64,000 bases of DNA from Vanilla planifolia (GCA_023846275.1 JAIUJO010000290.1:272001-336000); one strand, 5' to 3'. Numbered from the stretch's first letter, positions 1-11,830 are shown. Numbers and translations: made by a program. Notes: generated by a model from the letters alone, not told the origin.

Positions 1-275
1 GTATCATGATGAGAAAAAATAGGGAAAGAAGTTTAAATGTGGTGTTGATTAGCAAGACATTATTTGGGTTATGTTGAAACTTAAGTTGATGGACTTGGGA
101 TTTGTTTACAATAGATATACGTGGTGCATTAGGAAGTAGGGATGCATCAAAATCTTAGAGAGGTTGGATAGGGCTTTAATGAATTTTGAGGGGATCCAAA
201 CCTTTCCAAAAATTAGCATGTCTCATTTGTCACACATAGTGTTGAACCACTACCCATTACTTAATGAGATGGATA
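1..275 (+). pseudogene. LINE L1 endonuclease, C-terminal part
   Basis: This is the C-terminal part of an apurinic/apyrimidinic-type LINE endonuclease, which nicks target DNA to prime reverse transcription. Positions about 155-265 read LERLDRALMNFEGIQ, then a short run ending SHIVLNHYPLL. This corresponds to the family's RLDRAL and SDHCPLL motifs, with the catalytic His kept and the Asp before it changed to Asn. The N-terminal half is cut by the window edge. The frame is broken upstream by stops. Confidence 0.85.
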
Positions 276-789
276 TATAGTAAGATATAGCTACTAAAAG
301 AAGAAATCAATTTGGAAGTGTATGGCTTGCTTTTCCCTAGACTGTAGACATTATGTAGAAGGTGTGGAATAGATCGACTAGAGGCAATCCCTTGGAGGGT
401 CTATTTATATAATTCTATACATCTTTAGTTTCTTTAAGTGGAGCAAGACTGAAATGAAAAACTTCATCATCAGAAATGGCCAAATTAAGAGGTATATTTA
501 GGAGCTATAACTTAAGGAGTTAGAGGGGGGTCTTAGTAAGTAAGAGCACATTTAGCTAAGGCATCTTATGACCTCTTTTCATAGGGTATCTGTACTTGAG
601 GAGAGGTGGTGGTGATAACATGCCATGGTTCACTGGGCTCAATTATGAGATCCAAATACAAGATTTTTTTAGGCTATAGCAACATCTATCAATAAAGACA
701 ACAACATTTATCACTTAAAAGAGTATAAAGGTGTTTTGGTTTTCTCTACAATTGAAATCAAGTGCTTACTAATGAATTAATTTACTATG

Positions 790-1930
790 AAGTGGTGCAA
801 TGACGATATTTATTACCCTTTATAACACTTCTAGACATATAGATGCTTTGATACAAAACAAGTGGGTTTGCTTACCACACTTTTTACTAAGGAGGATGTT
901 AAGTGTGCAATTCTTTCATGATAGGAATATGCCCAAAGTATGGAAAGACACTCTTATTATGCTAATCTTAAAAGTGTTAGGTAAAACTAGACTGAAATAG
1001 TTTAAGCCAATTAGCCTATGTAATGTAATTTATAAAATTATGGCTAAGATTTTTGTGGAAAGACCAAAGAAAGTATCACTAAGGCTTACTGTGAAGGAGT
1101 AGCTGCATTTGTGCTAGGCAAAACCATCTCTGACAACATTTACATCACCCAAGAAATGGTATCTCATATCCATACTTCAACATCCAGGAAGGAGCTTGTG
1201 GTAATCAAGATTGACATGGAATAAGCCTAGATAAGGTGAGAGGATAGTTTGTCATTAATATGATGAAAATCTTGGGTTGTCCTTCTCTATGGTGTAAGTG
1301 AGTGGAAGATTGTATTTCAACCCAAGGTTTGGTGTTTTACTTAATGGGCCTAGACTTCCATGGATTGAGGCTAGTCTAGGCCAAGACAGACGTGCCCCTT
1401 GTCACCCTATTTATTTACCATAGCATCTGAATACGTACCTTTGCTAGTAGTGAAACAAGAAAACAAGATAGTATTGGAGTTTCATTATCAGATGGCTTTC
1501 CAAGTTATTTCGTCTTTATTGTATGCTAATAATTTGATGTTGTATGCTCCTATCATGTGTGCTATTGCTAGGACTGTTAAATAGATTATGGAAGATTATG
1601 GCAAGCATTCTGGTTAGAAAGTCACTTGGAAAAATCTACAGTCCTATTCAATAGCAGTATGTTAAGTAAAAGAAGAAAAATGGTGGTAAGAAAAGTCTAC
1701 ATGATGCAAGAGAAGAACCTCAACTACTTATGGGTTCCTATTTCACCAAATGTGTTAAGAAAAGGAGAGCTTAACTTTATTTTCCAAAAAGTGGAAGAAC
1801 ATGTTGCAAGATGGAGAATTATACCTCTTTCATTAGTAGGGAAGATTTCTATGATCAATTTAGTAGTGGTAGCAATTCCCAATTTTTATCTGAGCCACTT
1901 TGTAGTGCCAAGGTGACTTATAAATGAACT
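790..1930 (+). pseudogene. LINE L1 reverse transcriptase, catalytic site mutated
   Basis: RT fingers are read at about 800-1090 (FFHDRNMPKVWKDTLIMLI, then a PISLCNVIYKIMAKI-like block). A DNIYITQEMV block follows near 1135-1160. The motif A region (IKIDME, then a stop) lies near 1208-1225. At 1399-1584 the palm block starts MSPYLFTIASEY. The catalytic YADD is YANN at 1522-1533, so both metal-binding Asp residues are lost. The thumb at 1626-1916 is open for 96 codons and ends AIPNFYLSHFVVP. Several frame changes separate the blocks. Region 276-790 is the EN-RT connector with only scattered similarity. Confidence 0.9.
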
Positions 1931-2860
1931 AAAAGAATTGTTTAAAAACTACCTATGGTGTGGTGCATGTAATGGTCATGTAATACATTATGTGGTCTTG
2001 GGGAGGCACCACCTTACTAAAAGTTGATAGAGGCATAGGCATCCAGGATTTCTCTATTTGGTATTATGCCTTGAATATGAAGTAATGTAGAAGAATTCTG
2101 GCAAGAGAGGATAGCCTGTGGGTCAATGTGATGAGAAGAAAACACCTCCTTGGTGAGAATGTGCGTATCTCCAAGGGAGCTTCACAAGCTTGTAGGATTA
2201 TTCATAATGCAATGTTTTGGGATACATCAAACTTTTAATGGAGGACTGGTGATGCAATTTTGTGTAGTTTGTTGAAGATAGTTGGCTTGAAGTGTTTCTT
2301 CACTGATGGTGGCCAACCTTTATTAATAAGAATGTGTTGGGGCTAAATAATGTGTGGTAAAGTATCGTTGATCATGGGATTTGGGATGTGTAAAAGTAAT
2401 TTCTTGGGTTATTGATGATCTAATTGATAAAGTTTTGCTCATCCCTTGGGCAACGGATGATAACAAGGAGTTACTTTTATATCTCCAAACTGAGAGCTTA
2501 GAGGCGAATAATTCTAGTCTCTATAGGAGGATGATTAAGGATGAATTTGTGGATGATGTTGAAGCATCAGAGGTTGCTGGCTGCATCTATACATGGATTT
2601 GAAATCCCAAGGCACTGCTTCAAGTTAAGCTTTTCCTTTGGAGAATAATCAAGAATTTTATTCCAATTACTACTTGGTTGGTGGAGAGGGAATTGCATCC
2701 AATATGTGCTGCCCAGAGGGTCTAAGGTGGTTGAGATGTTACAGCATGCGATGCATGAATACTTGAGGGCAAAGGAGTTATGGGATGTGCCAAGCATGAA
2801 GAAGGTAATTAATGCAATTAATCTAAATAGAAGCAATAATATAATCACACTATAGGAATT
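1917..2860 (+). pseudogene. LINE L1 post-RT connection and zf-RVT-like region
   Basis: Downstream of the thumb the reading continues with LFKNYLWCGACNGHVIHYV and further blocks typical of the region after plant LINE RTs. The zf-RVT-like part lies around 2490-2800, with KLFLWRIIKNFIPITTWLVE and then KVVEMLQHAMHEYLRAKELW. The second block matches the Cys/His-bearing motif that precedes RNase H, but the expected cysteines are partly lost and the two blocks are in different frames. Confidence 0.75.
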
Positions 2861-3094
2861 ATACAGTAGCATGGATAGTAAAATTATGAAGCATCGTGGG
2901 GTGATGCAACATTTTGCTCTTATTGTAATTGCTCTTTGCTATCATTGGATGAACATAAATATGAAAACACATAATGAACATGTTAGCAACATTACAATTT
3001 TGTTGAGGAAGATACAGCTTGATACTTTGGCTACATTGGAATGCTTGAAACATGAACCATCCATGTTCTATGAGTGTCTTTCTCCTCACAGGTT

Positions 3095-3545
3095 GAATGT
3101 ACCCTTGTCTTGGGCTCCTCCAACTAGTTGGATCAAAATTAAATGCGATGCAGTTACTAATGGAGATGTTTCTAGTGGTGTTGTGGTCAGAGAACAATTT
3201 GGTAAGCCATTCCTTATTGCTGGCAAGCTCTTCTACTTCCATGTGAGCCATGCTTTTGAGTTCAATGGTATTTTGGAGGCTATGTGTTTGCTTAAGACAA
3301 AGTTTAGCAACTTTCATGCTTCAAAGATCCTGGCTGATTCTACAACTCCAATCTTGGAGCTTTACAGTATGTTGCATTATCCTTATGGTAGGAACAAGAA
3401 TGTTCTTTAACATGTAAATGACATGGATGTATTCAGGATGACACACATAAAGAAACATGGAAATGGTCCTTCTAATTGAGTAGCACATCATGCTCTCTTT
3501 TTGTTATTTTTGCTAGAACTGGGGTATGCCCATCGCAAGCCACTT
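3095..3545 (+). pseudogene. LINE L1 RNase H (RVT_3 type), disrupted
   Basis: This is the C-terminal RNase H of ORF2, which in intact elements degrades the RNA of RNA/DNA hybrids. It begins with the plant-typical APPTSWIKIKCDA and keeps the first Asp. The Glu-bearing helix reads NGILEAMCLL and the third acidic site LADSTT. The last block HGNGPSN then hits a stop and has lost the final Asp (N in its place). It is open from about 2871 to 3410, then passes a stop. The minus-strand frame over it (2859-3317) is only its shadow. Confidence 0.88.
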
Positions 3546-3549
3546 TTGA

Positions 3550-3650
3550 TGTCTTTGTACTCTAAACCTTTATTCAATCCTCTATAATGGACTTTTTGTA
3601 GGCTTAGATATTTGACATATTATCAAGAAATCAAATAACTTTGATTTCTC
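3550..3650 (+). other. LINE L1 conserved 3' tail with short hairpin
   Basis: This holds the tail shared by the window's LINE 3' ends: a TTTTTGTAGGCT block, an ATATTATCAAGAAA block and then a CTTTG block. There is no poly(A). In this copy, 3626-3649 is a perfect inverted repeat with 10 bp arms (AGAAATCAAA / TTTGATTTCT) around TAAC. Copies other than L1 and L3 do not show the palindrome, so it may be chance at the insertion edge rather than a functional RNA structure. Confidence 0.6.
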
Positions 3651-4675
3651 AAAAAGTGTTGATAGAATCCATGAGCAACATTCGCCAATCCTTGGTCGGC
3701 ATCGTTTATGATTGGGACTAAGATGGTATCTAATCTTCTTCGAGCACAGAACTTTTTTTCTTGATAAATGAAAACAACCTTGGAAAATGCCTTTACAATG
3801 GTTGATCTTTCATAAATTGAATAATTTTACCTCTTACAATGAAATACTAATGCCTAGGACTATCCTTTTTAACTATTACTCTGATCCTAAATGTCAACAT
3901 AATAGGACCAAAATCTTGTGATGTTATCTCATTCTAATGTATCAAGAGCATGGGCTTGTTTTGTGCACTCTAATTTCTTCAAAGTAACAACATGGATGGC
4001 ATGACCCAACCAGCTAAGGCTTAACCACATTTTAGACAAAAGCATCAGGGTGCTCAATAAACACCAAAAGGTGGACTAATTGACCCAAACCAAGGTCCAA
4101 CTATGAGCTTTTTAACTACAGAAGCTTAAAATATATAATTGGAGCTTGAATTACCAAGACTTTTGGCACTCGACTTTCTCTCCAATGAATTCTCATTAAG
4201 ATTTTTAGATTGTACTCATTCAAATCACAAGACTCATGGAGCATAGTATTATTATTTATTATCACTACCTCTTATGTTAGTAATGGGTAATGTTTTTGCC
4301 TGTTGTCTTCCGTAGATGTGGCAATTATCTCTTAGATTTCCTCACTAGTATCGAACCCTAATTCTCCATCACTCATCACCACCATGGTGTGCCTCTATCC
4401 AATCATCAAAAGTGGATAAGGTAGTAATTCAAATGATGCATCCCCTACAGGATGGCAATGTTGTCTGACAGGTTATGTAAAAAAGATGCACATTTCTCAC
4501 ACAGAATGCTAAACATGAAGAAAGCAAGAACACATTGTAATAGAAAAGGCATGAGTATAAACAACAAGAACAAGGCCAAGTGCTAAAGGCATCATAGAAC
4601 CTTCACTACCACACAATGCACAAAGGAGAAGGCAAAGAGCAATAGTTTGAACAATATAAAGCCTCATGCTTTATT
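3651..4675. other. Spacer between LINE L1 and satellite array 1; no gene recognised
   Basis: About 1 kb without a convincing reading frame on either strand. It is AT-rich and not repeated internally. The only relative in the window is the near-identical copy at 19363-20385 created by the segmental duplication. The last ~30 bases before 4676 begin to resemble the satellite monomer. Confidence 0.6.
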
Positions 4676-6303
4676 TCAATTGAGCTCTACTTGGGTTGCA
4701 CCCCAAAATGCTCAAACCCTAGCACATATTGCATCATCAATCTTCCACTTTGTCACTTGTAGATTGTATGTTACAAACATTTTGTCAATGAAAAAGGCAA
4801 GGCTACTAATAAGGTATCATGTTATTCATGTGATAGTAGCCCGTCATGCTAATAGACCTTAGAAAAGTCACACTTTGGGGTTCCCAGATGTTGTGGATCC
4901 AGCTTGTCGTTAAGCCTATGCCAATAGGCTACAACACATGCATACAGTGTACTTACACACGCAGCTCATGTAGTGCTTGGTTAGGGCTACAGCTCAACAT
5001 GCTTTAACTGTAGCATGTATTTTGCAAACCATCTTCCACCTTTTTGTAAGTCACATAGTGTCCAAAATTGCCACATGTGCATTTATTGTTTCGAAAATTC
5101 TATCATAGAAGAACGTAAGACTACCACTAGCAAATGACCATATCCATGCAGTAGTAGCCAATATCCCTAAAAGTCCAAAAAAAATTATCCTTTAGGGTCC
5201 CCACATGTCACACATGTAGGTTCCCACAGAATGTGCATAGACAGTCCCCATTCATGCATGCATAGTGCATTGGCATGCATGCAACTCCAACAATACTTGG
5301 CTAGGGATATAGTCCAACATGATGAATCCTTAGCATGTATTTCACTAATTATTTTCCATTTTTTGCAGGCCACACAACATGCCACATACCCACTGGCAAT
5401 AGTTTTATCAAAGAAGGAAAGGTTACCAATAGGGAGTCACCTTATCCATGCGACAACAACCTATATTGCTAAAAGTCACAAAACAATTACACGTTTGGGT
5501 CCCCACATGTCGTATGCCTGTTGAAACTAAGCGCATGAGGAATGGCTATAGCATGTATGTATAGGGCATAGGTGTGCACCAGCACCAACATTGCCTGGCT
5601 CAATCTCCAAACAAACAGGCTTAAACCCTAGCACATATTATAACAACCATCTTCCACTTTTTTGTATACCACACAGCATCCAATATTACCAAATATGGAT
5701 TGTATACTACAACAATTCTATCAAGGAAGAATGCAAAAGCACCAATAGGGACTCACCTTATGTTTGCAATAGTAGGTTGTAGTGCTTAAAGTCCCAAAAA
5801 AGTTACACTTTGGGGTCCACACACACCATGTGCATAGGTTACCACTGAGCATGCATGGACAGGTGACTTCTTATGTGTATTGTGCCCTAGCACATGTGTG
5901 GTTCCCACAATGCTTGGCTAGGACTGCAACCCAACATGCACAAACTCTATCATGTATTATACCATCCATCTTTCACTTTGTTTGTAGGACATAATCCATC
6001 CTACATACTGAAATGTGGATTTTATATTGGGAAAATTTTGTCAGGGAAGAACGGAATACAGTCAATAGGGAATCATCTTATCCATGAAAAAGTAGTTTGC
6101 AACACTAAAAGTCTCAAAAAAACTAATGCTTTGTGGACCCCACATACCAAAAATAAAGGTTTCCACTAAGTGTGCATGGATAGCACCCCATGCATATGTA
6201 GTGCATTGGTGTGCATCTAGCTCAGGGAGACCTTCGCAAGGGTTACTACCCAGCATGCTTAAACCCTAGCACATATTACACCATCCATCTTTCACTTTGT
6301 TGT
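4676..6303. repeat. Satellite array 1, ~320 bp monomers (about 5 copies)
   Basis: Tandem monomers of about 290-320 bp. Taking the TTAAACCCTAGCACATATTA block as the phase marker, copies start near 4710, 5000, 5318, 5618, 5938 and 6257. Each monomer has the same order of blocks: the phase block, CCATCTTCCACTTTGTTG, TCTATCAAGGAAGAAGGCAA (or variants), a CACCTTATCCATG block, ACACTTTGGGGTCCCCACA and a purine/pyrimidine-alternating TGCATGCAT region. Perfect teloboxes (AAACCCTA) lie at 4714-4721, 5623-5630 and 6261-6268. Monomers differ from each other by roughly a quarter of positions. The array ends abruptly at 6303. Confidence 0.9.
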
Positions 6304-9300
6304 TATTTCATGATTCTACTAATTGGATCTGGATAATTTGTAGAGATTACAAAGTGAGGCATTTTATCCTAACACCCAGGCGAGCCTCCAAAAGTATCAC
6401 AAAAAGTGTCGTAATAAGTAGACCTAATTCAACTAAGCTTGTCTGCGAGTTAAAGAGCAAGCTCGTACTTTTTAATAAACCATATGGATCATGATAGTGA
6501 TGCCGCTCAGCCACTTACAATACCTTGTTACAAATTTAAGTCATCTACAAAGGATGCTACCCATTATTCATTCTTAGTTATCATTTCTTATGGTGCCCAT
6601 GCCATCTAACTAAAATGACCCCAGATTAGCCCCTAGTCGCGTGCCCTTGTGGTGCCAAGCCTCTATTATTGACGAACAACTGAATGACAAGCCTAGGAGG
6701 ACCATCGTAGCATGGACTCTACTTAAAGGCATTTAGTCATAACCCAACACATGACAGCTTCTTGCCACTAGCATTTCAACCAAGTGTAATGACTAATTAC
6801 ATGTATCAATAGTTTCTCTTGTACTATGTTGAATTATTATCATGACAAATTCTTTAGTAGGGTAAAACTAGCTTATCTCATGATGACCTAAAACAACATA
6901 TCATGTTCCTTATTGGTGGGTGAGCAATCTAGCACTTGGTGAATTCTACTTCACAATGATAGGAAGAATTGACATTGAAGGATAAAAAGGCAATGTCATT
7001 GTGAACACTTGGCTGCCACAAGCCAGTTATTCATGTGGTAACTTTTCTATTAACTCTAGCTTCAAATTCTTAAAGCCTAAAAGATCAATAGATCATGATT
7101 TCATGGTTCATATTCACACTGAAGAAAGGATCATATGAGCTTTTACCCTTTTATTTCATATGAGATTTCTATTCTTATTGAGCTCATCTTAGGATACCTA
7201 TGTTATCTTTTAATAGATTATCTACCCTAACCAAACTCTCCACTTGGATCAACCCACCAAGGTAAAAGTTTTAGCAAAAGGGAGGGGCTGGGGCCCACAT
7301 CCATCACATGGAATAAGTAAAATAACGTTAAAAGTAATGGAATTTCAATTCTATCAGCACACTGACTCCCACTTATGCTACACCTCTCAAGTCATTTCGC
7401 TAAGTTGGATTAGATTTAAGCTCAACATAATCTTTTATCCTCACTGATTCTACCAAGCCCATTCCTTTTGCTATAGTTTTGCTGGATAGTAGACATGGAT
7501 AGTAAGAATCTCGTTAATCCAATGATGTGTCTCACTAATTAGATGATCACTAATTTGTCTACATTAAGAGCATCATAGGTACTCCAATTACTAGTGTTTG
7601 GTTGAACTTATTCACTTTGACATTTGAAACCATTGGTAGAAATCACATTGTGTGAGCATCCTGGAGGACCATTGCAATTTTTTCTTTTAATTAAACAATC
7701 ATATTCCCTATGTTTGTACATGTTTTGAGTTGATTTTTTGCTACCCATTGAAGGCCCCAATAGGAGCCACTCCTAATTTCTTATCGAGCCAGCATGCCCC
7801 ACTCTCGCCATGTAGGCATCTCATGTAGCCTATTGATAGTTGATGGGTTGAAGATTGAGACCCCATTGCCCAATACTTAGAGTGAATCCTTTTCCCGAAG
7901 TTATAGATCTTTTTTGCTGACTTCCGTTGACTGCATTGCTCCATTGACCAGAGGCTGTTCACCTGGGATACTTGATATATTTATTATCATGATCGAGCGT
8001 AGAAGGCACTCGATTGTTAACATTTTCAAGGGTCACCAAAGGTGCATCAGACACTGCTTAACATGAGGTTCTCTGTCGATCGCTTGGCCCTACCTCTGGC
8101 TAAGTCATTTCTAATGCAGACATGCTGTTAAGTAGAAAAACTAACTCTTCTCGAAGCTCTTATGGATTCCTCCAGGAGACTTAACATTTCTTCAATCATC
8201 ACATCATGGCTCACGAATTTGAACTTGACTACCTTTCAAAGTTATTGCCAAATGTCACTCTCTAATGGTTTCTCCTGTCTCTTATGATGAACTAACCTAT
8301 GTGCAAGTGCCATTCACAAGGAAGCTTTCCCCCCTTCGATATTCAAATTTTTCATTTGAATATTTACTACAACCACCAAGATCTACAACAATAGACACTC
8401 CATTCAAGCTTATTCCGCATGATTTGTAGCAATCATTGCACCATCTAAATCATCAGGGCCTTGTAATGGCTAATGGAGAAGTGTGGGTCACAAGCATAAG
8501 CACCTTTTATTTTCAAGGCTAGTTGATTCGATAAGTGAGATGTTACACACACCTTAATAGATTTCAACTTTGATGACCACCATCCAACTGTCTTAATCAA
8601 CCAACATCCTTTGTGGGCTCTAGGTTTGTGCATAAGTTGACGTTGTAATCTAGCTTTTTGTTCATCCCGCATTGCTAGTTCTGCTTACCAAAAAAGGTCT
8701 ATTTGGAGCATGGATTCCTTGGTTCAACTCACCAAAGTATTCTAGCTTTGTTACCTTTTTAAAGCTTGAGAATAGGTCAAGGGCATTGTGCCCTCAATGC
8801 CCCTAATCAGTGCCTTTACTTGATAAAACACCTATTATGGCTCCAACTATCATGAGGGAAATTTTGAAGGATACTTGCTACTGAATGGTTTAATTAGTAT
8901 TTTTCCCATATGCTCAAGTTAGACGAATGATTTGCATGTCAGTATCGCTATGGGCTTGCACTAGAGTTTCCTTTGGCTTTGCCCAGCTCAGGCATAGTTC
9001 ACCATCCTTCAGATCCTGATAGGCATGCTCTCACTCGAAACCTTTACAAAAGATTTGGGTCAACTGATGGGTCATCCCTCAATGTGGATCTCATAAATTA
9101 GCTTCCTTAATTCTTCCTGGCTAGCTCAGCTGATGACTCAAAAGAATGTTAGACTCCTTGGTTTGTGTTACAAGATGAGTACAATGGAGAGTCCATTGAC
9201 CATCACCAATGCACATAATGCCACCATGGCATGCCTCAATGGTGTGAGTGTTATGATTGGCCATGATGATGATTTCTCAATGTGTGACATACACCAAGGC

Positions 9301-11150
9301 TCAAACCACCACGAAAGCTAGTGATGGTCAACTCCTTGAGTTGTGCAACAAATTGTTTAACGACATTTTACATAAAATCTAGGCAAACTACTGTACCCTT
9401 TCTGCTTTCCTGTCAATAATTTCCACGTTTTAACTCTTTTTCAAATTCCATTTCATCTTTCCCTCATGATATTTTTTCTCTATCAGTCTCTCACAATTAT
9501 TTAGCCTTGGATGAAATTATCAATTTGTGCTATATTCTTGAACAACTTGACTCATTAACAAGGCTTCATGTAACCACGGGGTATGAGTTGAATAGGGCTC
9601 TCACCCTATCTAGTACCCATGTCTAGTGGGCTTTATCATGATCTTTTTTTGAGAATGCCTCTATAGACTTGAAATTAGTCTTTTGTTAGCCCAATTTCCA
9701 AACTAAGCTGGTCCCATTTCACTCAAAGTTACTAAGGGAAGCCTTGTAAGTTCCTTCTCCTTTACTTATTTATATACTTAAACTCAGTGCGTATCCTCAC
9801 CTAACATGGAATCATGATTCCACACCATGAAGCATGGCATTGGATTTACCAGTGTCATCTACTTGATGCACTTCAACATCGATTCTTGTTGGCCAACACC
9901 AAAACACTCGGTGGCATCCACCACTTATCATTTTTATAGTCGACTATTACCCAACACCTTAAGATGCCATTCCATCACATGGGATACCATGAATAACCTC
10001 CGTACATGGGCTAGGGACCCAATCCAATGATTCCACACTTTTGTAAAGGGACAAATCACATTACACCCATGTAGGCATGCCATAGGTGTGCATCCTCGAG
10101 CACAACTTGCATTAAAAAAATGGATGGTTCGTGAGATTTTACAATTCACAAAACATATTGAATTTCATTGTGTTCTTCATCGAAGAAAGCTTTAAGATAT
10201 CCATTATCGAGAGTCATTCGATGTTTGATTGCAAAGCCACATTAGACCTCGTGAAGCACAATAAACTGATTTTGCCAGCTTAGCATTTGCTCTCCTTTGG
10301 TGCATGATCACGCCCTAGGTTGTTTTTATGCCCCATAGCATTGAGCTCCATGTGGAAGCAAGAAAATGTAGTATGAAATAATGCAACATAAAACAACCAT
10401 TACACACCCAAATGTTGCATAGATCACTCCATCATTTGCATTAATCATTAATGATCCTTTCATAGGTTCACAAGAGGAAACCTAGTTAGGACTTCTGCTT
10501 TCTTTAAATGATAAGGTTCTGTCGACTTCTTATCAAGTTGCACGAGATAAACTGTCTGCTTGTTAGTGATCTGAATACTACCTTGGATCATTTAATCAGT
10601 AGGAGTGATAGGCGATGTGTACAAAGGGCAAGGGCATAGTCAGCATGATTTGATGAATCACGCTTATTTGGATTTTCTTATTGAAGACCAACAATTGTAA
10701 TGATCTATCCCCATCATGATGAAATGTTCATATGACTACTTAGACCTTTTTAACCAAGGTAATGAACTTTTTGAATATGTTAGTGTTGTGTGCATGTGGC
10801 ATAGAATATCTAAGGGTATTACAGACTTCTTATTGCCTTAAATTTCTTAGACCTAAGCAACTATAATCTATCTAAGAGGCTAGCATAGGGCTTGCACCCC
10901 ACATAGCTAGTTAGTAAGCTAAGGTCTTCTTTTTTAGTAGAATTAACCAGAGAAATCACTTCACCATGTTAGAATGGTCAAGCACCACCACCCATAAAAT
11001 AAAGAAAGAGTTCTTAATCTATTATTGTTTACTATGTCTGAATTTGATAAGCTTTCCTGTATTGATTAAAATTAAGCCACATGATCCACTTATAGTGGAG
11101 CTCTTCCATCAATTCTTTTATGTTTTAGCCTTCCATCAATTCCTTTTGAC
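6304..11150. other. Unrecognised flank of satellite; first part paralogous to 26668-28433
   Basis: A long stretch with no gene I can name. Positions 6304-7980 match 26668-28433 at roughly 75-80% by eye, for instance the TACTAATTGG...AGAGATTACAAAGTGAG start and a CTTGGTGAATT..ACTTCACAATGAT block near 6938 and 27407. This makes it an old repeat placed next to the satellite in both places. The other copy is cut by LINE L4 at the point matching ~7980. The right end here is cut by LINE L2. A possible decayed frame on the minus strand is listed separately. Plus-strand frames such as 9133-9321 show no family motif. Confidence 0.55.
8440..9120 (-). pseudogene. Possible decayed minus-strand coding remnant, family unknown
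   Basis: Reading the minus strand from ~9120 down to 8700, one frame gives a mostly open stretch with about eight stops. It includes ELCLSWAKPKETLVQAHSDT and KKVTKLEYFGELNQGIHAPN. It then shifts frame into an open stretch of 75 codons (8672-8445) starting MRDEQKARLQRQLM. Composition is protein-like, rich in Lys, Arg and Leu, but I recognise no domain. It could be a remnant of another transposon or of a captured gene, or it could be chance. The call is weak. Confidence 0.2.
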
Positions 11151-11159
11151 CCTAAGGAT

Positions 11160-11830
11160 TTTAATGGGGTTAGACTCCCATGGATTGAGGCCATTAGTGA
11201 TTTGAAACAAAGATGGCCTTTGTTACCCTTTTTTTCACCATTGGATATGAATACCTATCTTGGTTGCTTATGGAATAGGAAAGCAAGGAATTTTTTGGTT
11301 TCATAATAAAATAGCTTCCCAAGTTATTTCATATTTATTGTATGCTGATGATATGGTATTATATGCTTTTACCACATGTCTTTCTATTAGGACTATTAAG
11401 CAAATTATAAAGGATTATGACAAGCACTCTAGACAGAAAGTGAATTTGCTAAAATCTAGTGCTTGATTTGGTAGAGGTATGTTGAGTAAAAGAAGAACGA
11501 TGGTGGATGGGAATGTTCATGACCTAAGTAAAAAACCTTAATTACTTAAGGTTCCTATTTAGGTAACTTTGTTGAAAAAAGGAGAGCTCAACTTTATCAT
11601 TCAGAAAGTGGAAGAGCAAGTTGTAAGATGGAGAATTAGACCTATTTCATTAACAGATAGAATTTTTATGATCAATTTGGTATTAATAACCATCCCTTAT
11701 TTCTATTTGAGCCACTATGTCATTCCAAAGGGTGTGACAAATGAGTTGGAAACATTTTCTTTAGAAGCTACATATGGTGTGGCGTAAGTGATGGCCATGC
11801 AATGCATTTTGTGGATTGAACATCTGTCAC
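11160..11830 (+). pseudogene. LINE L2 reverse transcriptase, palm and thumb
   Basis: The palm reads ASQVISYLLYADDMVLYAF at about 11307-11363, so the catalytic YADD (11341-11352) is kept, unlike in L1 and L3. The thumb at 11569-11787 is open for 72 codons (MLKKGELNFIIQKVEEQVVR, then SLTDRIFMINLVLITIPYFY). A stop near 11466 and a frame change separate the two. The fingers and motif A were never present in this truncated copy. Confidence 0.85.

Larger units (their letters stand above)
1..3650 (+). mobile_element. L1: decayed plant L1-type LINE, 5' end outside window (subfamily A)
   Basis: The window opens inside the endonuclease of a LINE ORF2 and runs through reverse transcriptase, zf-RVT-like region, RNase H and 3' UTR. 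The domain order is read from fragments in three frames, with many in-frame stops, so no protein can be made. The copy is nearly identical to L3 from position 15713 onward, including its stops and its YANN catalytic-site change, so both descend from one dead element by DNA duplication rather than by separate retrotransposition. The right end is placed just after the conserved 3' tail. The missing ORF1 and EN N-terminus are expected upstream of the window. Confidence 0.93.
1..6303 (+). repeat. Left copy of 15.7 kb tandem segmental duplication (visible part)
   Basis: This stretch matches 15713-22020 at roughly 97% identity by eye, with the offset drifting only from 15712 to 15717. The match covers LINE L1, the spacer and the first five to six satellite monomers. 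It stops at 6303, where this copy enters non-satellite flank while the other copy continues in satellite. If the duplicated unit is 6304-22020, the first ~9.4 kb of this left copy lies upstream of the window. Confidence 0.93.

Noticed and set aside
2859..3317. Minus-strand open frame of 152 codons (and 18572-19021)
   Set aside because: Antisense shadow of the LINE RNase H region, present in both duplicated copies for the same reason; no family motif.
4714..4721. AAACCCTA as sign of an interstitial telomere
   Set aside because: Only one heptamer-sized unit per monomer, never in tandem.
9133..9321. Plus-strand frames in the 6.3-11 kb flank (also 7244-7447, 9827-10030, 10966-11205)
   Set aside because: Short, not shared with the paralogous flank where it exists, and without recognisable motifs.
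6304..11150. LTR retrotransposon coding parts
   Set aside because: I looked for protease, integrase and RT motifs and for terminal repeats and saw none; the possibility is kept only as a hypothesis for the composite repeat.
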